A stretch of DNA of 64,000 bases from Humibacillus xanthopallidus (GCF_006717145.1 NZ_VFQF01000001.1:2418001-2482000); one strand, 5' to 3'; shown: positions 8,476 through 23,329, numbered from the stretch's first letter. Notes: generated by a model not told the origin, from the sequence alone. Numbers and translations: made by a program.

Positions 8476-8512
8476 CACCGTGGACCGGGCCCCAAGGGGC
8501 CGGCCCACGGTG
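8476..8512. terminator. Bidirectional terminator-like hairpin
   Basis: CACCGTGG pairs with CCACGGTG at the base, and GGCCCC pairs with GGGGCC around an AA turn. It lies between the convergent SHOCT-domain gene and ppx. Confidence 0.6.
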
Positions 8513-8605
8513 GTCGGTCCGGCCGCTTGTCCGTGTGCGGGTGGGCGTGGACCGGGTGCGTCGGAGCCCGAGCCCGAGCTCACGTCAGAGCCCAGGTGCG
8601 CTCGG

Positions 8606-9577
8606 TCAGCGGGAGAGCTGGCTAAGAGCGATGCCGTCGAGGATGTCGTGCTCGGAGGTGACGATCTCGGTGATGCCACTGCGCTGGGCCACCCGCGCGA
8701 CGATGCGGCGCCACACGAGCCCGCCCGCGCCGATGACGTCGACGCGCCCGGGGTGCAGGTAGGGCAGGGCGGCACGCTCGGCCCGCGTCATCGACAGCAG
8801 GTCGCTCGATGCCGCGATCATCGCCTCGGGCGTCGACCGCGTGAGGTGCACGCGCTCGGCCGAGTAGGCCGGCAGCCGGAGCAGGTGGGCGGTGATCGTC
8901 GTGACGCTGCCCGCCAGTCCCACGAGGGTGGCGACCCCGTCGAAGGGCACCGACTGCTCGGCCAGGTCGATCGCCGCGTCGATGTCTGCAGTGGCCGCCT
9001 CGATCTCCGCCTGCGTCGGCGGGTCGGTCGCGAGGTGCCGCTCCGTCAGGCGCACGCAGCCGATGTCGACCGATCGCGAGGCCTCGACGTGGTCGGTGCC
9101 TCGCACGAACTCCGTCGATCCGCCACCGAGGTCGACGACGAGGTAGGGGCCGCGCACGCCGAGGGCCGCAAGACCCCCGGTCGCTCCGCTGAACGAGAGC
9201 GACGCCTCCTCCTGACCGCTCACGACCTCGGGCGCGACCTCGGCGCCGAAGTCCTCCTGGAACGCGGTGCGCACGCCGGAGATGAACTCCTCGGCGTTGC
9301 GCGCGTCGCGGGAGGCGGAGGTGGCCACGAAGCGGACACGCTCGGCGCCCAGCTCACGGCACGTCACGGCATACTCCCGCGTGACGCGCAGCGTGCGCTC
9401 CATGGACTCGGGCGCGATGACCCCGGTGCGGTCGACACCGTGGCCGAGGCGCACGATCTCCATGCGTCGGTGGAGGTCGACGAGCGAGCCGGTGGCGGGG
9501 TCGATGTCGGCGACGAGCAGGCGGATCGAGTTGGTGCCGCAGTCGATCGCGCCGACGCGGAGAGTCGGCTCAGCCAC
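8606..9577 (-). CDS. ppx: Exopolyphosphatase (Ppx/GppA family)
   Basis: 323 aa of the ASKHA phosphotransferase fold that hydrolyses polyphosphate or pppGpp. The phosphate-1 loop AIDCGTNSIRLLVAD is near the N-terminus, the second loop VDLGGGSTEF is central, and VSGQEEA precedes it; a C-terminal HD extension is absent, as in the short mycobacterial Ppx proteins (Rv1026 type, same operon position). The GTG at 9577 is preferred over one two codons upstream because GAGGG sits six bases before it. Its start overlaps the end of the DUF501 gene by 8 bases, which implies translational coupling. It is the last gene of the eno-ftsB-DUF501-ppx run. Confidence 0.92.
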   Translation of the reverse strand: MAEPTLRVGAIDCGTNSIRLLVADIDPATGSLVDLHRRMEIVRLGHGVDRTGVIAPESMERTLRVTREYAVTCRELGAERVRFVATSASRDARNAEEFISGVRTAFQEDFGAEVAPEVVSGQEEASLSFSGATGGLAALGVRGPYLVVDLGGGSTEFVRGTDHVEASRSVDIGCVRLTERHLATDPPTQAEIEAATADIDAAIDLAEQSVPFDGVATLVGLAGSVTTITAHLLRLPAYSAERVHLTRSTPEAMIAASSDLLSMTRAERAALPYLHPGRVDVIGAGGLVWRRIVARVAQRSGITEIVTSEHDILDGIALSQLSR

Positions 9578-10151
9578 GATCACCCTCAGTGTCGGGGTCG
9601 GTGGGCACGCGGTCCTCGGCGGCGTCCTCCGCGGCGTGCAGGGCGGCGCACGACGTCGGCGTCCACCAGTCGTCGAGCATGGCGAGCGCCTCGTCGCCGA
9701 GGGGATTGACCCCTGGCCCCGCCGCGAGCGAGTGCGCGACGAGCACGTGGAGGCACTTGACCCGGGTCGGCATGCCGCCCGCCGAGACCCCGTCGATCTC
9801 GGGCACGTCGCCGAGCTCGGCGCGGCTCGACAGGTAGTGCTCGTGGGCCGCGCGGTAGGCGTCGGCGAGCTCGGCATCGTGTCCGAGCCGCTCGGTCATC
9901 TCACGCATGACCCCGGCGGTCTCGAGGGTGCTGACGGCCCCGGTGAGGCGCGGGCAGGTCGCGTAGTACGTCGTCGGGAAGGGGGTGCCGTCGGGCAGCC
10001 GGGGCTCGGTGCGCAGCACGTCGGGCTCGCCGCACGGGCAGCGGTGAGCCACCTCGGCCACTCCGCGGGGCGGACGGCCGAGCTGGCGGCGCACGGCCTC
10101 GAGGTCGTGCTCCTCGACCGGCGGGCGGCTGCGGGTGTCGTCGGTGCTCAT
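9570..10151 (-). CDS. DUF501 domain-containing protein
   Basis: 193 aa cytoplasmic protein of the DUF501 family. Features are the N-terminal LEAVRRQLGRPPRGVAEVAHRCPCG with a CPCG pair, then TYYATCPRLTGAVSTLE, and a GVSAGGMPTRVKCLHVLVAHSLA block rich in conserved Cys, His and Lys. The ATG at 10151 is inside the end of ftsB (4-base overlap), and its own end overlaps ppx, so the three genes are translated as a coupled set. The order eno, ftsB, DUF501, ppx is conserved in Mycobacterium (Rv1023-Rv1026). The biochemical role is unknown; the conserved Cys/His residues suggest metal binding, which is inference. Confidence 0.9.
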   Translation of the reverse strand: MSTDDTRSRPPVEEHDLEAVRRQLGRPPRGVAEVAHRCPCGEPDVLRTEPRLPDGTPFPTTYYATCPRLTGAVSTLETAGVMREMTERLGHDAELADAYRAAHEHYLSSRAELGDVPEIDGVSAGGMPTRVKCLHVLVAHSLAAGPGVNPLGDEALAMLDDWWTPTSCAALHAAEDAAEDRVPTDPDTEGDRG

Positions 10152-10846
10152 CGGGTCGCGGTGACGCCCGCGGTGGGCCGGTCTGCGATCTGGACCGACT
10201 GCCACACCTTGCCGTACCACGGCGCCGAGTCGTTCGCGAGGGGTGCGGCCACGGCCGGGCGCTCGGCCGCCGCCGCGCTCGCCTCGTTGGGCGAGGCGTC
10301 GATGACGGTGTAGGCGCGGTCACCGACGCGCACGAACTTCAGCCGCTCGCGGGCCTGGAGCTCGATGTAGGCGGGGTCCTTCCACAGCGCGGCCTGGCGG
10401 GTGAGGTCGGCGACGGACTGCTGCTGCTGGGCCACGCGGTCCTGCATGGCCGAGGTGTCACCACGTTGCTGGATCAGCGAGCGCAGGGTCGGCACGAGGG
10501 TCACGGCGAGCATGACGACGATGGTGAGCAGGATCGCTCCCCGCACCCAGCCCGTCGACGCCGAGGGCGGCTCGGGAGCAGGGGTGCGTGGCCGTGCCGC
10601 GAGGCCGGGGCGCTCCTTGCCCGGACCGGACCGGGCCGGACGGGCGGCGCCGCCCGTCCGGGTGGGAGTGCGAGCTGCTCCGGCCGGACGCGCCCCCGCC
10701 GAACGGGGGCCTGTCGTGCGCGCCGTCGACGAGCGGGCGGCCGAGGACCGGGCACCGCTCGCCGGTCGGGGGTTCGGGGCCGGACGCGCACCATCGCCCC
10801 GGCCGCTCGAGGAGCGGCCGGGGCGAGGCGGCGTGCGGTCCGCCAC
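10148..10846 (-). CDS. ftsB: Septum formation initiator FtsB/DivIC family protein
   Basis: 232 aa bitopic membrane protein. A long, basic, Arg/Pro/Ala/Ser-rich cytoplasmic region (about 1-100) is followed by one transmembrane helix (GAILLTIVVMLAVTLVP), then a short coiled coil (QQRGDTSAMQDRVAQQQQSVADLTRQ) and the FtsB signature AALWKDPAYIELQARERLKFVRVGD. FtsB acts with FtsL and FtsQ in the divisome. The basic N-terminal extension is common in actinobacterial members and absent from E. coli FtsB. The GTG start lies 3 bases after the enolase stop, so it is co-transcribed with eno. Confidence 0.92.
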   Translation of the reverse strand: MADRTPPRPGRSSSGRGDGARPAPNPRPASGARSSAARSSTARTTGPRSAGARPAGAARTPTRTGGAARPARSGPGKERPGLAARPRTPAPEPPSASTGWVRGAILLTIVVMLAVTLVPTLRSLIQQRGDTSAMQDRVAQQQQSVADLTRQAALWKDPAYIELQARERLKFVRVGDRAYTVIDASPNEASAAAAERPAVAAPLANDSAPWYGKVWQSVQIADRPTAGVTATR

Positions 10847-10848
10847 GA

Positions 10849-12500
<1,652 letters not shown>

Positions 12501-13997
12501 ATGGGTCTGCCCATGGGGGAGTCAGGGATCGCGCTGATGGATGTCAGCTCGCGGCCGACCACACAACCGCTGACCGACCGCACCCGCAGCCAACGGCTGC
12601 TGCAGACGGCGATCGCGGGCGGTGACCTCGTCGTCATCGTCCTCGCCACCGCCCTTGCCGCAGTGGGCCGCACGCGCCTCGGGATGTTCGATCCGACTGC
12701 CGACATCAACGACGTCGCGCAGTCGGTCGGCCTCTGGATCGTCGCCGCCTGGATGCTCGCCAACGTCGCCATGGGCACCTACGCCCGGGCCCACGTCGGC
12801 GCCGGCACCGTCGAGTACGCCCGCATCTGCAGCGCGGCCGGCATCACGGCAGGCACCATCGGCATCATCAGCTACCTGACGAAGTTCAACCTCTCCCGCG
12901 GCTTCTTCGTGCTGCTCTTCGCGATCGGGGTGCCGCTGCTGCTGCTGTGGCGCTGGCTCGCCCGCCGGCTCGTCCACCGCGCGCACGCCCACGGGCACCT
13001 GCTGACCCGGGTGCTCATCACCGGCTCCGCATCGCACGTCGACGACGTCGCAGCCGTGCTCGAGCGGGAGTCGTGGCTCGGCTACCGCATCGTCGGAGCC
13101 CTCGTCCCCTCCTCCGCGACCACCGTGACCTCGACCCCGCGAGGGGTGCCCGTCGTCGGTCTGAGCGCCCGCACTGCCGATGCCGTCAGGCGCGAGAAGG
13201 CCGACCTCGTCGTCTTCACCGAGGGCGCGTTCCCGTCCGCGGTCGACTTCCGCCGCATCGCCTGGGACCTCGAGGGGCACCACGTGCAGATGGCCGTCGT
13301 GCCGAGCCTCAGCGACATCTCCTCGGGCCGCATGACGATGCGTCCGGTGGGCGGTCTCCCCCTCGTCCACGTCGAGCAGCCGCAGAGCCTCGGCGCCTCC
13401 CGCGGGCTCAAGCGGGTCTTCGACCTCGTCGGCGCCAGTGTGCTCCTCGTGCTCGCCCTGCCGCTCATGATCGTGTGCGCCGTGCTCGTCAAGAGCGGCG
13501 ACGGCGGCCCGGTGCTCTTCCGTCAGACCCGGGTCGGGCGTGACGGCTTTCTCTTCGAGTGCCTCAAGCTGCGCAGCATGGTGGTCGACGCCGAGGCCCA
13601 GCTCTCCCGCGTCACCCATCTGACGAGCGACCCCGACAACCTCCTCTTCAAGGCGACCCGCGACCCTCGGGTGACGCGCATCGGGGCCTTCATGCGCCGC
13701 TTCTCCATCGACGAGCTGCCGCAGCTCTTCAACGTCATCTCGGGCGAGATGAGCCTCGTCGGCCCCCGACCGGCCCTGCCCGCGGAGGTGCGCCGCTACC
13801 ACCCCGACGTGCAGCGCCGCCTCCACGTGCGCCCCGGCATGACCGGCCTCTGGCAGGTCTCCGGCCGCAGCGACCTCTCGTGGGACGACACGGTCCGGCT
13901 CGACCTCTACTACGTCGACAACTGGTCGATCGTGCAGGACCTCACCATCATGGCCAAGACCATCCATGCGGTCCTGCGCAGCCGCGGAGCCTACTGA
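12501..13997 (+). CDS. Polyprenyl glycosylphosphotransferase (sugar transferase) for exopolysaccharide
   Basis: About 498 aa, PHPT family (WbaP/WcaJ-like). It should transfer a sugar-1-phosphate from a nucleotide sugar to polyprenyl phosphate, starting an exopolysaccharide or wall-glycan repeat unit. Four N-terminal hydrophobic segments are followed by a Rossmann-like CoA-binding region ([12 protein letters not shown]) and a fifth membrane segment ([24 protein letters not shown]). The C-terminal bacterial sugar-transferase domain contains [47 protein letters not shown] and [20 protein letters not shown]. The ATG at 12501 has GGATAGG upstream; an in-frame ATG at 12474 is an alternative. No other glycan genes are adjacent, and it interrupts the eno-mazG-mfd block. 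Confidence 0.9.
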   Translation: MGLPMGESGIALMDVSSRPTTQPLTDRTRSQRLLQTAIAGGDLVVIVLATALAAVGRTRLGMFDPTADINDVAQSVGLWIVAAWMLANVAMGTYARAHVGAGTVEYARICSAAGITAGTIGIISYLTKFNLSRGFFVLLFAIGVPLLLLWRWLARRLVHRAHAHGHLLTRVLITGSASHVDDVAAVLERESWLGYRIVGALVPSSATTVTSTPRGVPVVGLSARTADAVRREKADLVVFTEGAFPSAVDFRRIAWDLEGHHVQMAVVPSLSDISSGRMTMRPVGGLPLVHVEQPQSLGASRGLKRVFDLVGASVLLVLALPLMIVCAVLVKSGDGGPVLFRQTRVGRDGFLFECLKLRSMVVDAEAQLSRVTHLTSDPDNLLFKATRDPRVTRIGAFMRRFSIDELPQLFNVISGEMSLVGPRPALPAEVRRYHPDVQRRLHVRPGMTGLWQVSGRSDLSWDDTVRLDLYYVDNWSIVQDLTIMAKTIHAVLRSRGAY

Positions 13998-14063
13998 CCC
14001 CGACGCTGACGCCGACCCTGACCCTGACGGCGTCTCTCCGAGCCCGTATGCCGTGAGGCCGGC

Positions 14064-15089
14064 TCAGATCGAGGAGCCGGCGCTCGCATCGGCGAGCGCC
14101 CGCAGGGTCTCGCGCAGGGCCGCCTCCGCGTCGAGGCCCTCGGCCCGCGCCTCGCGCACGAGCTGCAGCAGTCGGGCTCCGAGGTCGCCCGGTGCCACGG
14201 CTGCGTCGACGAGGTCGGAGCGGCCGGCCTTGTCGAGGCGAGCGACGTACTTCTCGGCCCGGGCGAGGGCCGGCAGCGACACCGGAACGCCCTCGACCGG
14301 ATGGGTCCGGTGCTGCTTCTCCTGCGACTTGATGGCGTCCCAGTTGGCGGCGACCGCGTCGGGGGTGTCCGCCTCGACGTCGGCGAAGACGTGCGGGTGT
14401 CGGCGCACGAGCTTCTCGACGAGCTCGCCCGCGACGTCGTCGATGTCGAAGGGTTCGGTCGGGTGCTCCTGCGCGACCCGGGCCTGGAAGGCGATCTGCA
14501 GCAGCAGGTCCCCGAGCTCCTCCTGCATGTGGGCAGCGTCGCCGCTCTCGATGGCCTCGATCGCCTCGTGGGTCTCCTCGAGGAGGTAGGGCACGAGCGA
14601 GGCATGGGTCTGCTCGGCGTCCCACGGGCAGCCGCCGGGCGAGCGCAGCCGGTCCATGACGGCGACGACGTCGAGCAGGCGGGCTCCGGGCACGTCGAAG
14701 GAGCCGATGAGCAGCTCGACGTCGGGGGGCTCGGCCAGTCGGGTCACCTCGACGGCGACGGCCTCGCTGAGGCCGGGGTCCCCGTCCGCGGAGCCCACCC
14801 AGACGACGGGCCGCTCCCCCGCCTTCTCGGCGAGGGCGACGAGGGACCGGGCGAGCGCAGCCGGGTCACCGATGCCCTCGGTGCCTTCGGTGCCTTCGGT
14901 GCCTTCTGCGCCCTCGGTGCCGTCAGGTGGCTCGACGGCGATGCCGGCCTCGACCACGGCGGCGGTCTGCGGCTCGTCGGGAAGGCCCCGGACGGCATAC
15001 GCCTGCTCGAGGGTCGTCCACGCCTCGCGCGTCAGCAGCCCCGGGGCGATGCGGGGGGTGGAGACGAGCAGGACGAGACGGCCGCTCAC
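14064..15089 (-). CDS. mazG: MazG nucleoside triphosphate pyrophosphohydrolase
   Basis: 341 aa house-cleaning NTP pyrophosphatase. An actinobacterial N-terminal alpha/beta region (about 1-145) is followed by the MazG domain: LRSPGGCPWDAEQTHASL, then the Mg-binding EETHEAIEAIE and EELGDLLLQIAFQARVA, and later HPHVFAD and NWDAIKSQEK. The C-terminal half keeps the helical shell but fewer metal residues, as in mycobacterial MazG (Rv1021). A short Thr-Glu-Gly repeat (GTEGTEGTEG, from 9-base repeats at about 14880-14915) lies in the N-terminal region and looks prone to slippage. It precedes the lipoprotein and follows mfd in the operon direction, as in Mycobacterium. Confidence 0.93.
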   Translation of the reverse strand: MSGRLVLLVSTPRIAPGLLTREAWTTLEQAYAVRGLPDEPQTAAVVEAGIAVEPPDGTEGAEGTEGTEGTEGIGDPAALARSLVALAEKAGERPVVWVGSADGDPGLSEAVAVEVTRLAEPPDVELLIGSFDVPGARLLDVVAVMDRLRSPGGCPWDAEQTHASLVPYLLEETHEAIEAIESGDAAHMQEELGDLLLQIAFQARVAQEHPTEPFDIDDVAGELVEKLVRRHPHVFADVEADTPDAVAANWDAIKSQEKQHRTHPVEGVPVSLPALARAEKYVARLDKAGRSDLVDAAVAPGDLGARLLQLVREARAEGLDAEAALRETLRALADASAGSSI

Positions 15090-15116
15090 GGGCTGGGCTG
15101 GTCGCTGCGTCGCGGG

Positions 15117-15698
15117 CTAGGACGCGGGCGTCGTGGCCGGCGCGGAGGACGGCTTGATCCAGTTGGGCGAGGACTGCCCGACGCTGAAGTAGATCGGGGC
15201 CTGGTCGTTGTGGACGACCGCGCCGAAGCGGGGGTTGACCGAGATATCGGCCTTCTTGAGGCCGGCGCGGTAGGCCTCGACCTCGGCCGGCGTCATCTTC
15301 TGCGCCTGGATGAGCGCCACGGCGGAGACGAAGTCCTTGGTCGCCTGGGTCGCATCCGGGATCGTCGTCATCACCTGGGCATACGTCGCATCGGGCTTCC
15401 AGCCGCCCGACGGGGCGACGGCGTTCTCGAGGAGGGGCGCCGCGATGAGCGCTGTCAGCACGACGTTCTCGGTGAAGTCGTACTTCGCGGCCTGCAGCTG
15501 GTTGTAGGTCGTCTCGACGTCCTCCTGCGTGATGACCTGGCCGTTGACGACGGCAGCAGCCTGCTGCCGGGTCTCGAACCCGCACCCACCGAGCAGCGAG
15601 GCGGCGGTGGCTCCGGCCACGAGGGCTGCGGCGAGTCGCCTCGGCGACCGGGCAGCGGACCGGACCGGGTGTGCCGGTCGTGCGGACTGAGCCTTCAC
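15117..15698 (-). CDS. SurA-N-like secreted lipoprotein
   Basis: 193 aa exported lipoprotein. The signal peptide is basic (HPVRSAARSPRRLAAALVAG) and ends in the lipobox LLGGC with acylated C39. The mature part begins AAAVVNGQVITQEDVETTYNQL, the usual start of SurA/PrsA-type chaperone N-terminal domains, but no PPIase (parvulin) domain follows. It probably binds unfolded substrates or acts as a structural domain only. It lies between mfd and mazG on the same strand. In Mycobacterium a lipoprotein (LpqU) sits next to mazG but is of a different family, so this is a positional rather than a sequence match. Confidence 0.82.
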   Translation of the reverse strand: MKAQSARPAHPVRSAARSPRRLAAALVAGATAASLLGGCGFETRQQAAAVVNGQVITQEDVETTYNQLQAAKYDFTENVVLTALIAAPLLENAVAPSGGWKPDATYAQVMTTIPDATQATKDFVSAVALIQAQKMTPAEVEAYRAGLKKADISVNPRFGAVVHNDQAPIYFSVGQSSPNWIKPSSAPATTPAS

Positions 15699-15731
15699 TG
15701 TGTTCCTCCTCTGGCGGATGCGTCAGTCATC

Positions 15732-19364
<3,633 letters not shown>

Positions 19365-19543
19365 CAGGCTCACCAGTCTAGGCGGCGGCACCGACGGTCC
19401 TCGCCACGCCGGTCGAACGGCCGGAGCAGCGTCGCGGCGGCGGCACACCTCGTGCCGGGCGACCGCGCCGGCCGTCGGTCCCCGCCTGACCGGGACGGGT
19501 CGGGCTGGACCCGTTCAGGCCGGTTACCCCTGGGCGGCAGCCG

Positions 19544-20137
19544 TCAGCGCGGGGCGTGGAAGCGCTGCTGCGCGTCGAGCAGACCCACCTCGATGAGGGC
19601 TTCGACCGCGTCGGCTCCGTCGTCGATCAGGAAGGGCAGCACGTCGGTGCGCTCGGCCTTGGAGAAGTCCTTGAGGACGAAGTCGGCCGGGTCCTGCCGG
19701 CCGGGCGGGCGGCCGATGCCGAGCCGCACCCGGAGGTAGTCCTTGGAGCCGACCGACTGGGAGATCGAGCGCAGGCCGTTGTGGCCGCCCTCTCCCCCAC
19801 CCTGCTTGAGGCGCACGAGCCCCGGTTCGATGTCGAGCTCGTCGTGCAGCACGATGAGCCGCTCGACGGGCACGTCGTAGTACTTGAGCAGCCCGGCGAC
19901 CGGACCACCCGACACGTTCATGTAGGTGGACGGCACGGCGAGCACGACCTTGGGGCCGGGAACACGAAGGCGCACCTCGGCGACGCGTGCGCGTGCCTTG
20001 TGCGCCTTGAACGAGGCGCGGCCACCGGTGGCGTCGCGGGCGGCCAGCTCCTCGATGGCCATGGCGCCGACGTTGTGTCGGTTACCGGCGTACTCCGGAC
20101 CGGGGTTGCCGAGTCCGACGACGAGCCAGGTGTCCAT
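19544..20137 (-). CDS. pth: Peptidyl-tRNA hydrolase
   Basis: 197 aa enzyme releasing tRNA from peptidyl-tRNA that has dropped off the ribosome. [20 protein letters not shown] contains the catalytic His, [11 protein letters not shown] the tRNA-contacting Asn, and [27 protein letters not shown] the catalytic Asp and the glycine-rich loop. [10 protein letters not shown] closes the fold. It follows rplY on the same strand with a 93-base gap that carries one CGGCATAC motif, as in the mycobacterial rplY-pth pair (Rv1015c-Rv1014c). About 180 bases without a visible gene separate it from mfd. Confidence 0.96.
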   Translation of the reverse strand: MDTWLVVGLGNPGPEYAGNRHNVGAMAIEELAARDATGGRASFKAHKARARVAEVRLRVPGPKVVLAVPSTYMNVSGGPVAGLLKYYDVPVERLIVLHDELDIEPGLVRLKQGGGEGGHNGLRSISQSVGSKDYLRVRLGIGRPPGRQDPADFVLKDFSKAERTDVLPFLIDDGADAVEALIEVGLLDAQQRFHAPR

Positions 20138-20230
20138 GACCTTCCTCGATGGGTAGTGCGGGTGATGCGGTCACGCGGCCGGGCGGCATACGGCAGCCGC
20201 CCGGCGCGTGGACGCGAATGCGCTGGTGGC

Positions 20231-20917
20231 TCAGGCCTCGTCGGCCGGAGCCGCCTCGGTGGACTCCGCCGACTCGCCGGCCTCGCCCTCGGCGGACGCG
20301 GCCTCCTCGTCGGACTCCTCGCGCTCGATGCCGGCCTCGGCCTCGGCCTCGGCGAGCTCGGCCTCGAGGGCCTCCTCGGAGATGGCCTGCGTGACGTTGA
20401 CGACGAGGGCGTCCTCGTCGGTGACGAGGGTCGCGCCCTCGGGCAGCTCGACAGCCCCGGCGTGGATCTGCGTGCCGGCCGTGAGGCCCTCGACGGAGAC
20501 GACGACGTTCTCGGGGATGTTGGTCGCGAGCACCTCGAGCTGGAGGGTGTTGTTGTCGAGCGTCACGACGGTCTCGGGAGCGGCCTCGCCCTCGAGGTGG
20601 ACGGCGACGTCCACGGTGACCTTCTCGCCCTTGCGGACGACGACGAGGTCGACGTGGTCGATGACCGGCTTGATCGGGTCGCGCTGCACGTCCTTGGCCA
20701 GGGCGAGCTGCTCGTCACCGTCGATGACGATGGTCAGCAGGGCGTTGGCCTGCTTGAGAGCCATCATCGTGTCGTGGCCCGGCAGCGAGATGTGCACGGG
20801 GTCCGTGCCGTGGCCGTACATGACGGCGGGGATGTTGCCGGCGCGGCGGATCTTGCGCGCGGCGCCCTTGCCGAAGTCGCTGCGCTTCTCGGCGGTGAGC
20901 TTGGTGGTGTCGGACAC
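20231..20917 (-). CDS. rplY: 50S ribosomal protein L25, general stress protein Ctc
   Basis: 228 aa, long (TL5/Ctc) form. The N-terminal 5S-rRNA-binding domain has KLTAEKRSDFGKGAARKIRRAGNIPAVMYG and HISLPGHD. The C-terminal beta domain runs from about 95 to 185 (RKGEKVTVDVAVHLEGEA, HAGAVELPEGA). A strongly acidic Glu/Ala-rich tail follows. The ATG is 6-7 bases after a GGAG-containing site (GGAGTCTCCCGTG region). It heads the rplY-pth unit, and about 250 bases of upstream sequence without a gene separate it from the metallophosphoesterase. Confidence 0.96.
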   Translation of the reverse strand: MSDTTKLTAEKRSDFGKGAARKIRRAGNIPAVMYGHGTDPVHISLPGHDTMMALKQANALLTIVIDGDEQLALAKDVQRDPIKPVIDHVDLVVVRKGEKVTVDVAVHLEGEAAPETVVTLDNNTLQLEVLATNIPENVVVSVEGLTAGTQIHAGAVELPEGATLVTDEDALVVNVTQAISEEALEAELAEAEAEAGIEREESDEEAASAEGEAGESAESTEAAPADEA

Positions 20918-21173
20918 GGGAGACTCCTGGAGATCGGGGGCTGAGGCGGTGGCTGGCCTCGACGCGGGACACCGCGCGGGTGTTCGGTCGGAAAGAGGTG
21001 GTCCGCACGCAGAGGCGGACCGGACCGGAGCACTCCCTGGTCAGGTCGCCCGCGTCGATCACGGACTGCGTGCTGGCCAGCCGAAGCCAGCCGTGCGCCG
21101 TCCCTCGCCGAGGCAACTTCTCGATCTTACGGGACGGTGCGTCCCGCCACGAAATCTGCCGGACGGGCTCGGC

Positions 21174-22220
21174 TCAGGGCGCGGCGGACCGGGTGATCGC
21201 GAACGAGTCGGTGAACGTGCCGCCCTCGGTCCGCACGAACGACACGCGCAGGTCGGACGGCGTCGCCCGGACGTCGACGTAGCCGTGGGTGGGGTTGCTG
21301 CCGGCCCCAGACGCGGCCTCGAAGTAGGGCGCCTCGCTGTCGGACGAGGACGGTGCCCGGAGGGCGACGCCACCGGTCCCGACGGTCGTGAAGACGGTGC
21401 CGGCACCCGCGACGAGGTCGCGCCCGGAGTTGGCGACGCAGGCGGGGGTGAAGGTGCCGACGGTGACTCCGGCGCACCCCGGACCCTCCGCCAGCTGGGC
21501 CGTGCGCTCGTAGAGGTGCTCGTGCCCCGAGAGCACGAGGTCGACCCGCTCGGAGACGAGCAGGTCGAGCAGGTCGGCCCCGACGTCGCAGGCGTGCACG
21601 CCCGTCGTGAGACAGGGTTTGTGCATGCCGACGACGACCCAGGGCACCCCGGCGCTGCGGGCCGACTCGATGGCCTTGGACGTCCACGCGAGGTGCGACG
21701 AACCCGCCGCGTAGCTCCACGTGCCGTCGGGAAAGGTGAGGGCGGGCGAGATCATGACGAAGCGCACGAGGGGGGCGCTGCTCGGCACGTCGACGTAGTA
21801 CTCCCGCGGGTAGTCGCCGACGAGGCCCGGCAGGCGGTTCGGCAGGCAGGCGGCGAAGTCGGCGATGTTGCCGTTGCTGCCGTCACTGTCGTGGTTGCCC
21901 GGCAGCAGCTGGAACGGCAGGTCGGTGCCGACCCGGTCGGTGACGAAGCGGCACCACTGCTGCTCCTCGCCCACCCGGCCGTAGGACAGGTCGCCGAGCG
22001 CGAGGTGGAGGTCGGGCTTGCTGGCGCCCACCGCCGTGAGGACACTGCTCGTCGCTGCGGTCGAGCCGTAGTCGCCGGCGGCCGTGAAGTGCAGCCGCTC
22101 TGCGGGCGGGGTCCGCGTGGCCGGGGCCACCGGGTCGTCCGTCTGGGGCACGGCGACGCACGCCGCCACCCCCGACAGGAGCAGCGCCCCCACGAGGGCC
22201 GAGCCCCCACGCCAGCGCAT
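21174..22220 (-). CDS. Secreted calcineurin-like metallophosphoesterase lipoprotein
   Basis: 348 aa exported phosphoesterase. The signal peptide ends in a lipobox (GVAAC, C21). The dinuclear metal motifs are in order: DYG (TAAGDYG), LALGDLSYG, LPGNHDSD (GNHD/E box), VVVGMHKP and LSGHEHLYER. The arrangement resembles purple acid phosphatases such as the actinobacterial secreted members, including the GDYG variant of the first metal motif. It lacks the N-terminal fibronectin domain. It should act outside the cytoplasmic membrane in phosphate scavenging. Eight bases separate it from the EamA gene upstream, so they are probably co-transcribed. Confidence 0.88.
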   Translation of the reverse strand: MRWRGGSALVGALLLSGVAACVAVPQTDDPVAPATRTPPAERLHFTAAGDYGSTAATSSVLTAVGASKPDLHLALGDLSYGRVGEEQQWCRFVTDRVGTDLPFQLLPGNHDSDGSNGNIADFAACLPNRLPGLVGDYPREYYVDVPSSAPLVRFVMISPALTFPDGTWSYAAGSSHLAWTSKAIESARSAGVPWVVVGMHKPCLTTGVHACDVGADLLDLLVSERVDLVLSGHEHLYERTAQLAEGPGCAGVTVGTFTPACVANSGRDLVAGAGTVFTTVGTGGVALRAPSSSDSEAPYFEAASGAGSNPTHGYVDVRATPSDLRVSFVRTEGGTFTDSFAITRSAAP

Positions 22221-22228
22221 ACCTCAGC

Positions 22229-23329
22229 CTAGTCGGGGTGCGCTGCCGTCGCGTCGTCGCCCGACGCTGCCGTATGCGTGGAGCGCGGGTCGCGCGCATC
22301 CGCCGGGTCGCTGCCGTGTGGGCGACGCGACTCGTCGGCCCGGACCGCGACGACGCCGCCGACGATGAGCGCTCCCCCGACGAGCTGGATCGGCGCCGGG
22401 AGCTCGGCGAGGACGATCCAGGCGAAGAGCACGGCGAAGAGCACCTCGGTCAGCGCGACGAAGGAGGCCACCTTCGGACCGAGCAGCCGCACCGCGACGA
22501 TTCCGGTGACGTAGGCGAAGGCTGCGGCGACGAGCGCGATGACGAGGATCGGCACCCACCAGGGCACGACGACCCCGCTCAGCACGACGTCAGACGCGCC
22601 TCGCGTCGTGTCGAGCAGGCCGCTCAACCCGGCGACCCACAGGGCGACCGCGCCGACTGTGAGGCCGCCACCCGCGAGACCGAGCGCCGGCACGTCGTCG
22701 TCGACGTGGGCGGCGAGCAGGAAGTAGAGGACGAGGCAGACGGCGGCGCCGAGACCCCAGAGCACACCGACGAGGCTGACGGTCGCGCCGCCACCGACGA
22801 CGTCGAGCACGAGCAGCAGCCCGATGACGGCGAGCCCGACGCCGAGGACGGTGAGGCGGCGGGGCCTCTGGCGGTGGCGACCCCACAGCCAGAGCACGAT
22901 GAGCACGGGAGCGAGGTACTCGAGGAGCAGGGCCACGCCGACGGACAGGTGCGTCACGGCGTAGAAGTAGGCGAGCTGGCAGCCGGCCACGCCGGTCAGG
23001 CCGTAGCCGACGACGACCCAGGCGTTGCGCCGCATGGCTCCCCACCGACCGCGCAGCGCGAGGAGGGTCGGCACGAGCAGCACGAGCGCGGCCAGGGTGA
23101 TGCGCAGGGTCACGACCGACCCCGGCGCCCACCCGGCGACGAGCAGCGACTTGGCGAAGGCCCCCGAGGTCGCGAAGGCCGCGGCCGAGACGAGCGCGAC
23201 CGAGAGCCCGACGACGGGGTGGCGCGGGGGCGCCTGGCGCAGCGTGGTCGGTGACACCGGTGGCGCCGGTGTGGCCGTCGCCGACACAACCGCGCGATCT
23301 GCTCGCGTCACGCCTCCAGGTCCTGCCAC
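22229..23329 (-). CDS. EamA-family (DMT) transporter
   Basis: 366 aa, ten hydrophobic segments arranged as two EamA repeats (about 35-165 and 185-325). The first repeat begins with VALVSAAAFATSGAFAKSLL, the second with GVLWGLGAAVCLVLYFLLAAH; the loop AYFYAVTHLSVGVALLLEYLAPVLI and its counterpart KVASFVALTEVLFAVLFAWIVL are family signatures. Likely a metabolite exporter; substrate unknown. The cytoplasmic C-terminus is long and polar. The GTG at 23329 has GAGG upstream; a second GTG six codons later is too close to its GGAGG. It is divergent from the CGNR regulator gene, and the pair may be jointly controlled. Confidence 0.88.
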   Translation of the reverse strand: MAGPGGVTRADRAVVSATATPAPPVSPTTLRQAPPRHPVVGLSVALVSAAAFATSGAFAKSLLVAGWAPGSVVTLRITLAALVLLVPTLLALRGRWGAMRRNAWVVVGYGLTGVAGCQLAYFYAVTHLSVGVALLLEYLAPVLIVLWLWGRHRQRPRRLTVLGVGLAVIGLLLVLDVVGGGATVSLVGVLWGLGAAVCLVLYFLLAAHVDDDVPALGLAGGGLTVGAVALWVAGLSGLLDTTRGASDVVLSGVVVPWWVPILVIALVAAAFAYVTGIVAVRLLGPKVASFVALTEVLFAVLFAWIVLAELPAPIQLVGGALIVGGVVAVRADESRRPHGSDPADARDPRSTHTAASGDDATAAHPD

